From JBFHES01 sp041584015 (GTDB taxonomy: Bacteria > Bacteroidota > Bacteroidia > Bacteroidales > M50B96): DNA of 12,211 nucleotides. The translations under genes were made by a program, and so were the position numbers. Positions 7,021 to 12,211 of the stretch are shown piece by piece; within the stretch, counting starts at the first letter, position 1, and each line of letters starts with the position of its first letter. Location: assembly GCA_041584015.1 (NCBI GenBank), contig JBFHES010000138.1:1-12211 (forward strand), given 5' to 3'. The notes below the pieces were generated by a model, which ran no database searches, was not told where the DNA came from, and was given only the letters and a program-made list of their open reading frames with translations.

Positions 7021-8634
7021 TTACTTCATCCACCACACCTTGGTTTTGGTTTCGTCGGCCATATTGCCTACTGCGGCTGACCAGTTATCGTAATTAAATA
7101 GACTTTCTGATTGCGGGTAAGGAAGTTTGAAATAGTTCAATGGATCACCTTCACGAGGAGTCATCATTGTTCTGCGAGCTAGTGCCCATGCTTCCCATGG
7201 TTGGCGGAAATTGTCGATCCAACGTTGGGTGCAAATCATTTTTAGCTTATCATCTACGCTAGAGAAGTTAAACAGACCAACCTTGTTAAGCAGGCTTGGA
7301 AAATTTAAATTCTGTGGCACATTAATTAGGCTAAAGAAATCAGCATCAATATTGTTGGGTAGTGTTGAATTGGTCATGGCATTGGTCCAGTATTTAACTG
7401 ATCCTTCCAGACCTTGCATGTATTCAATGTCAGCTTGCCCCTCATCAACAGGAACACCTATGCCTCGCATGTATATTTCTGCTTTAATAAAATGAGTTTC
7501 AGCACCTGTGAGTAGCAGCTCCGACATGTTTTCTGAATCGCGAATTAAAAAGTAATTAAATGGTGAATAGATGTTTGATGCTCCTTTTGCTGTAAATGCA
7601 TTGTCGCGATGTGTTGCGTAAGGGCTTCCGCCAATTGCCGGAGTATTAATGTTTGATACTTGCGGGTATGGTGTCCATTGGTTGGTAAAGTTGGTTTCGA
7701 AAAAGTAATAGGCTCTCACGTCAAAAATACCTGAGCCATCGGTGCTGTCGTGTGCCGACATTTGATGCCAGATGTTTGAGCCCAGACGAAGGTTTTTATG
7801 TTCGCGGAATGACCAACTATAAGCGTCGTTTACTAATCCTACGTCGGCAGGTTTAATGCTTACGTTCTCGCCCTTATAGGTGATGAAGTCATAGGCCTGA
7901 ATTAGTGGTAAGTCGTTTTCCAATATATCTGCAATTATTTCTCCTGCCTTGTCGGGGCTAACTTCGCTCATGCGCAAGGCATGTTTGAGGCGTAGGGAAT
8001 TGGCAAATTTTCTCCATTGATGAATATCTCCATTAAATAGATTATCAAAGTTAAAGAAGGATATCATTTCTGAGCTTAAGGCTGTATCATTGATGTTTTG
8101 GTTCACCCATTTTAAATCTTCCAGTGTCTGCTCATAAACAGATTGCTGACTGTCGAATGCCGGGCGCAGGTAGTCCAGGTTCTCGAAACCGCGACCTGCA
8201 GTAGAGTAGGGGATGTCTCCGAAAAGATCGGTAAGCTTAAAAGTTTTATAGGCAAGCAAGGTTTTAACAGCTGCACGCATATTATCCACAGCCCCCGAAG
8301 GTTCCATCTCCTCGAAACGTGATTCAAGCTCGCGAATGTTAACCAATGCTTTGTAATAATCGTTCCATATTTCTTCGGTGCCAATGGAGTAGTTTCCCCA
8401 GGCCTCGGCACCTAGCGCAGCCAATTGGGTTTGCTTATAAAGGACCTCATTGTTAATGTAGAATTGCTCGTTCCAACCTAGCATTAACGATTCAATAACA
8501 GAATTGAATAATGCGCCATTATTGGCTGTTGTCAATTGGTTTGGGTCTGAGTTGAGCGTTTCAAAATCTTTGCGACACCCATATGTCAGAAGTAGTGAGG
8601 CAATAATTAATAGACTGTATATTTTTGTTTTCAT
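7021..8634 (-). CDS. SusD/RagB-family surface lipoprotein (SusD-like_2 type)
   Basis: This is the outer-membrane lipoprotein that caps the neighbouring SusC channel and captures substrate for TonB-dependent import. Its 537 residues begin with a lipoprotein signal peptide whose lipobox LTYGC places the lipidated Cys at residue 20. The acidic stretch soon after it (RKDFE) suits a surface-exposed Bacteroidota lipoprotein. The LNSDPN motif just after the anchor, the helical TPR-like N-terminal half (LLAYKTFKLTDLFGDIPY) and the C-terminal WEAWALARR region are typical of the SusD-like_2 branch. The gene starts 15 nt after the susC stop and ends 33 nt before the PNGase-like gene, so the three are almost certainly co-transcribed. 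The sequence does not reveal the ligand. Related SusCD/RagAB pairs import either glycans or oligopeptides, and the PNGase-like partner suggests N-glycans or glycopeptides. Confidence 0.95.
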   Translation of the reverse strand: MKTKIYSLLIIASLLLTYGCRKDFETLNSDPNQLTTANNGALFNSVIESLMLGWNEQFYINNEVLYKQTQLAALGAEAWGNYSIGTEEIWNDYYKALVNIRELESRFEEMEPSGAVDNMRAAVKTLLAYKTFKLTDLFGDIPYSTAGRGFENLDYLRPAFDSQQSVYEQTLEDLKWVNQNINDTALSSEMISFFNFDNLFNGDIHQWRKFANSLRLKHALRMSEVSPDKAGEIIADILENDLPLIQAYDFITYKGENVSIKPADVGLVNDAYSWSFREHKNLRLGSNIWHQMSAHDSTDGSGIFDVRAYYFFETNFTNQWTPYPQVSNINTPAIGGSPYATHRDNAFTAKGASNIYSPFNYFLIRDSENMSELLLTGAETHFIKAEIYMRGIGVPVDEGQADIEYMQGLEGSVKYWTNAMTNSTLPNNIDADFFSLINVPQNLNFPSLLNKVGLFNFSSVDDKLKMICTQRWIDNFRQPWEAWALARRTMMTPREGDPLNYFKLPYPQSESLFNYDNWSAAVGNMADETKTKVWWMK

Positions 8635-8649
8635 AATAATCGATCTTCT

Positions 8650-11600
8650 TTAGAATTTAGCTTGAATACCAAAAATAAATGAACGAGTTCCCGGATAAGC
8701 TGACCACTCGAATCCTTGAGCATTTCCGGAACCCATAATGCCTTCCGGATTAATATTGTCAGGCACGGTGCTGTAAATGTAGAACAAATCGCGACCAACA
8801 ATACTGAAGGTCAACTCTTGAAAGACTTTTGTTTTTCGTGCAATCTCCTTTGGTAAACGGTACTCAAGAGCAATTTCGCGGCATTTTATCCAAGTGTTTT
8901 CTACAATTCCGGGTGTTGAGATTACTTTTCCCCAGCCACCTGCATTTGGCATGTACTTGTAGTAATAATGCACCACCTTGTCGTTTGCTTCACCATCTTC
9001 ATACACCCCTGGAAGAATAACTCCCACATTTGTTGTGTTGCCTTCAGGATCAGTATAAGGTAAGCCACCACCGTCGCGCTCAACTAAAGTCTCAGGGCTT
9101 TGTCCGGTTTGTAAGCCAATAACATAAGAGCCACTATAAATGTCGCCACCCCATTTAGTATCAATTAGTGCGCTAAGTGACCAGTTACGATAACGCACTT
9201 CGGTGTTCCATCCTGCCAGAAAATCTGGTGATGCATTACCTATAGGAACGCGTTGATCCGTAATTTTATATGTTGTACCATCATCACTTAAAATTGGTTG
9301 TCCATTCTCGTGGTAGACATAATCGTAACCAGAGATGGTTCCAAAATCATCACCTTCTGACAGAACCATTGCCGGACCATTAAGCCCCCATATTTCGGCC
9401 ATAATAAATTGGTCAATATCAGCACCGAGGCTATTTACCTTGTTTCTGTTTCTGGTAAAATTAAGGCTCGACTTTACCACCCAATTTCCACTCTGATATG
9501 GTACTGTATTTAAGATGAGCTCAATGCCTCGATTGGTAATAACACCATTGTTAATCTGAACATAATTTGCACCAGAAGAAACAGGCAGTGGCGATGTGAT
9601 GATCTGATCGAATGAATGCATGTAGTAATAAGTCAGGTCGATGTCTATTCTATTATTGAACATGCCTACAGTGGTTCCTACTTCATAAGAATTTACACGT
9701 TGCGGTTTAAGGGCATATGGTGGTATCGTGTTTGGGAATCCCGAAGTTTGATTGCCTCCAAACATACTTGTTCCATAATAGAATTCAGTTCTGTATGGTT
9801 CATCATCGGTTGCCGTTTGGGCAGCTGCACCGCGAATCTTCCAGAAATTTAGCCAGTTTCTGCTAAAGTCAAAAGCCTCAGTAATTACATAACTCAACGA
9901 AGCTGATGGATAGAAATAGGAGTTATTATCGGCTGGTAGCGTTGATGACCAATCGTTTCTTCCAGTGAACTGAGCGAATAAATAATTTTTATAACTCAAG
10001 TTTAAAAAGCTATAAACCGAATTTGTACGGCGGGTGTAAACTGAGTCGGCAAATGCTGAATATTCACCGGTTTGAATTACTTCGCCATTAATAATCTCAT
10101 AAGGCGTTTGGTTTTGGAAACTATAGAAATTAGGATTGATCCATTTTCCTGAAGTGCCTGCAATACCATATACATTGCGGTCGTTGCGCGCACCCCCAAC
10201 ACTTACTTCAAGGTTGATGTTTGAACCGAGAACTTTATCCTTGTTAGCTGTAAACATGAAATCGTGATTCATGGAATTGCTTTTAAGCAATGAGTTGGAA
10301 TAGCTTCCATTCTCTAGTCCCAGTATATCTGTTGGTGCATTTTTGCCAACAAAGTTATCATTCGTATAATCCAAGCCCGAACGCCATGTAAAGAAAAGCC
10401 ATGAGTTTATATCATACTTTGTTGATACCGATGTGAGGAATTTATTGCGTTGAAGCGTTTCATTATTTTTGTAGTAGTTCCACCATAAATCAGGATTTAC
10501 ATAGGCAAATGGGTAATTCTCCATTGGGTTTCTGCTGCCGTCCTCAAGCTGATAGTTCTGCATATCCAGACCTTTATAGGAACGAGGCCATGAATATAAA
10601 ATACCTTTATTAAATGAGTCGCCGCTTTCTCCGAGAATTGGAGAATTAAAGCGATTGTAATCAATATAATTTGCCGAAACATCAACTCGTAATTTCTCCG
10701 AAACCTTTAGGCTCGAGCCAAGGTTTAGCGTTGTTTGCTTGAAATTAGAATTATCGATAATTGGTGTATGATCTTTATGCGTAACCGATACGCGAACGGT
10801 ACCTTTATCGCTACCACCAGATAAGGCTATGTTATGTGTTTTTGTATAACCTGTATTGTAGAACATGCTCATGTTATCTGGCTGTGGAGAGTACGAGCGC
10901 ATTTCACCGTCCCACCATTTTACCATTCTACCATCCATCTCGGGACCCCACGAAACAGCACCACCATAATATCCAAATTCTGCATTTGAAGAAGACGTTT
11001 CACCTTCCTCATTAAGCAATAGATTATCTGTACTGTAAACACCCGGATATAAATAATTCCCGTCCTCATCTGTTGAAAAGGTTGGTTTACTCAGTGAGAT
11101 TGGTCCACCGGCGCCGTATTTGTTTTGCACATCGCGATAGCGATACGGAGTTTTAACCTTAAGGCTTACGCTATAACTAACGCCAATTCCTTCCTGTTTA
11201 GCTCCCTTTTTTGTGGTGATTTCAATAACACCATTGGCGCCTCGTGAGCCATATAAGGCCGATGCCGCTCCACCTTTTAACACATTCATTTCTGCAATGT
11301 CTTCAGGGTTGATGTTATTAATCGGTGATCCCCAATCCTGACCACGACCAATGTCTGATTGACCAGAAGTGTTTTCCATCTGAACACCATCAATTACAAT
11401 TAGTGGTTGATTCCGGTCGCTGATGTTGTTATTTCCTCGGATGGTAATTCTGGTTGAGCCTCCGTCTGTTCCATCTCCATTTGAGATTTGAACACCCGCA
11501 GCTCTACCTGTCATTGCACTAACCACATTGGAGGTATTGGCTCTGTTGAGCAGTTCCGACTCCACTTTTTCTGTGGAATAACCAATGGCTCTTTTCTGGC

Positions 11601-11931
11601 GTTTGATACCCAAAGCAGTTACAACTACTTCGTCAATTTTTGCAACATCTTCTTCAAGTGAGATATTGATAATTGTTTGGTTTCCTACAGTCACCTCCTT
11701 GCTCTGATATCCAATAAAAGTGAATACCAGCACATCCTTAGTTCCAATATTACTTAAGCTAAAGTTTCCATCAATGTCTGATGTTGTTCCAATGGTTTTA
11801 CCTTTAACCGCAACCGATACAAATGGCAAGGGCTCATTGTTAGATGTGACTTTACCTGTTACGGTATTGCCCTGAGACCAGGCAATGGTGGCAATGTACA
11901 ACAGTAAAATTAAGAGTGTAAATCTTTTCAT
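8650..11931 (-). CDS. SusC/RagA-family TonB-linked outer membrane receptor
   Basis: This is a 1093-residue beta-barrel transporter that imports the substrate held by its SusD partner, driven by TonB. It has a signal peptide (about 1-19), then a carboxypeptidase-regulatory-like Ig domain (about 22-95). Next comes the IDEVVVTALG segment at 99-108, the conserved link and TonB-box region of this family. The plug domain (about 115-240) ends in the SusC signature LYGSRGANGVIEITTKKG, and a 22-strand-type barrel follows to the C terminus. The last residue is Phe, as expected for recognition by the BAM assembly machinery. There is no N-terminal STN domain, so this receptor probably does not signal through a FecR/ECF sigma pair. 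The ATG at 11931 gives a complete signal peptide. It is the first gene of the operon and is intact. The substrate cannot be read from the sequence. Confidence 0.96.
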   Translation of the reverse strand: MKRFTLLILLLYIATIAWSQGNTVTGKVTSNNEPLPFVSVAVKGKTIGTTSDIDGNFSLSNIGTKDVLVFTFIGYQSKEVTVGNQTIINISLEEDVAKIDEVVVTALGIKRQKRAIGYSTEKVESELLNRANTSNVVSAMTGRAAGVQISNGDGTDGGSTRITIRGNNNISDRNQPLIVIDGVQMENTSGQSDIGRGQDWGSPINNINPEDIAEMNVLKGGAASALYGSRGANGVIEITTKKGAKQEGIGVSYSVSLKVKTPYRYRDVQNKYGAGGPISLSKPTFSTDEDGNYLYPGVYSTDNLLLNEEGETSSSNAEFGYYGGAVSWGPEMDGRMVKWWDGEMRSYSPQPDNMSMFYNTGYTKTHNIALSGGSDKGTVRVSVTHKDHTPIIDNSNFKQTTLNLGSSLKVSEKLRVDVSANYIDYNRFNSPILGESGDSFNKGILYSWPRSYKGLDMQNYQLEDGSRNPMENYPFAYVNPDLWWNYYKNNETLQRNKFLTSVSTKYDINSWLFFTWRSGLDYTNDNFVGKNAPTDILGLENGSYSNSLLKSNSMNHDFMFTANKDKVLGSNINLEVSVGGARNDRNVYGIAGTSGKWINPNFYSFQNQTPYEIINGEVIQTGEYSAFADSVYTRRTNSVYSFLNLSYKNYLFAQFTGRNDWSSTLPADNNSYFYPSASLSYVITEAFDFSRNWLNFWKIRGAAAQTATDDEPYRTEFYYGTSMFGGNQTSGFPNTIPPYALKPQRVNSYEVGTTVGMFNNRIDIDLTYYYMHSFDQIITSPLPVSSGANYVQINNGVITNRGIELILNTVPYQSGNWVVKSSLNFTRNRNKVNSLGADIDQFIMAEIWGLNGPAMVLSEGDDFGTISGYDYVYHENGQPILSDDGTTYKITDQRVPIGNASPDFLAGWNTEVRYRNWSLSALIDTKWGGDIYSGSYVIGLQTGQSPETLVERDGGGLPYTDPEGNTTNVGVILPGVYEDGEANDKVVHYYYKYMPNAGGWGKVISTPGIVENTWIKCREIALEYRLPKEIARKTKVFQELTFSIVGRDLFYIYSTVPDNINPEGIMGSGNAQGFEWSAYPGTRSFIFGIQAKF

Positions 11932-11954
11932 TATAGGCTTTTATTCTAAAAAGT

Positions 11955-11994
11955 GTTTCAATTCTTATTTAATGTATTATCAGTTTCAATTGTT
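11955..11994 (-). repeat. Pair of 12-bp direct repeats in the susC leader
   Basis: GTTTCAATTCTT (11955-11966) and GTTTCAATTGTT (11983-11994) match at 11 of 12 positions, 28 bp apart start to start. They lie between the susC ATG and the candidate promoter. They could be binding sites for a regulator, or chance in AT-rich DNA. Confidence 0.35.
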
Positions 11995-12031
11995 CTGACC
12001 TTGTGTCCTCAAAAAAAGCTATTTAACCCGA

Positions 12032-12066
12032 CAAATCCAATACTTAAACCTTTAAGTTTTTCACAA
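12032..12066 (-). promoter_or_regulatory. Weak candidate promoter of the SusC operon
   Basis: On the minus strand TGGATTTG (12039-12032) has one mismatch to the -7 consensus TAnnTTTG, and TTG (12066-12064) lies 24 nt upstream, slightly long for a -33 element. The leader would be about 95 nt. No exact TAnnTTTG match exists between 11932 and the right edge, so the true promoter may need an activator or lie outside the window. Confidence 0.25.
12042..12057. promoter_or_regulatory. 16-bp dyad, operator-like, upstream of susC
   Basis: ACTTAAA (12042-12048) and TTTAAGT (12051-12057) are perfect inverted arms around a CC centre. The dyad falls between the two halves of the candidate promoter, where a dimeric repressor or activator could act. 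No T-run fits a terminator role. No regulator gene is in the window. Apart from this, the weak promoter and the direct repeats, I see nothing in 11932-12211. Confidence 0.4.
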
Positions 12067-12211
12067 GATGAAATTGGTTCTGCAAGATAGAGAAAGCAAT
12101 CGTTTTTATTGGTTTCGTAGATGCTTCTGAACTGTTAAAATTCTTGTTTATTAACATTCCTGATAAACTCCCATTTTCAAAAAGCGGAACTAATTTATTA
12201 CATTTGCTACA

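Noticed and set aside
8650..11931. Receptor of a FecR/ECF-sigma signalling system
   Set aside because: The SusC protein passes directly from the signal peptide to the carboxypeptidase-regulatory-like domain with no STN domain, and no sigma or anti-sigma gene is visible.
11955..11994. Possible CRISPR repeat, because GTTTCAATT resembles the start of some CRISPR repeats
   Set aside because: There are only two 12-bp copies with about 16 nt between them, no longer repeat unit and no cas gene.

Overview
The window looks like a piece of a Bacteroidota chromosome, AT-rich and probably from a free-living or environmental lineage. The evidence is a SusC/RagA TonB-linked receptor paired with a SusD/RagB lipoprotein, a secreted protein ending in a type IX secretion (T9SS) sorting domain, and a TAnnTTTG-type -7 promoter element. 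No taxon below phylum can be supported from sequence alone.

Layout, left to right: (i) positions 149-1063 (+) encode an unrecognised protein with four predicted membrane helices. (ii) Positions 1064-1325 hold two back-to-back intrinsic terminators where this gene converges with the next. (iii) Positions 1326-4202 (-) encode a periplasmic M16 (pitrilysin/insulinase-type) zinc peptidase with its own promoter in the 4203-4485 gap. (iv) Positions 4486-11931 (-) form a compact three-gene operon, transcribed SusC - SusD - PNGase F-like secreted protein, with gaps of only 15 and 33 nt, ended by a strong hairpin at 4421-4452. (v) The 280 nt left of the right-hand edge is the leader of the operon. It holds a 16-bp dyad, a weak candidate promoter and a 12-bp direct repeat, but no gene.

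The most interesting point is the operon. A SusCD outer-membrane importer is co-transcribed with a multidomain T9SS protein (LamG lectin-like domain, Ig-like modules, two-domain peptide-N-glycosidase F-like region, sorting domain). The inferred working model is that the surface enzyme binds and deglycosylates glycoproteins and SusCD imports the released glycan or peptide. The neighbouring M16 peptidase could then trim peptides in the periplasm, although it has a separate promoter. The PNGase-like region keeps the equivalents of catalytic Asp60 and Glu206 of Elizabethkingia PNGase F but lacks the Glu118 equivalent. It also carries a four-cysteine insertion, so its activity or specificity may differ from the classical enzyme.
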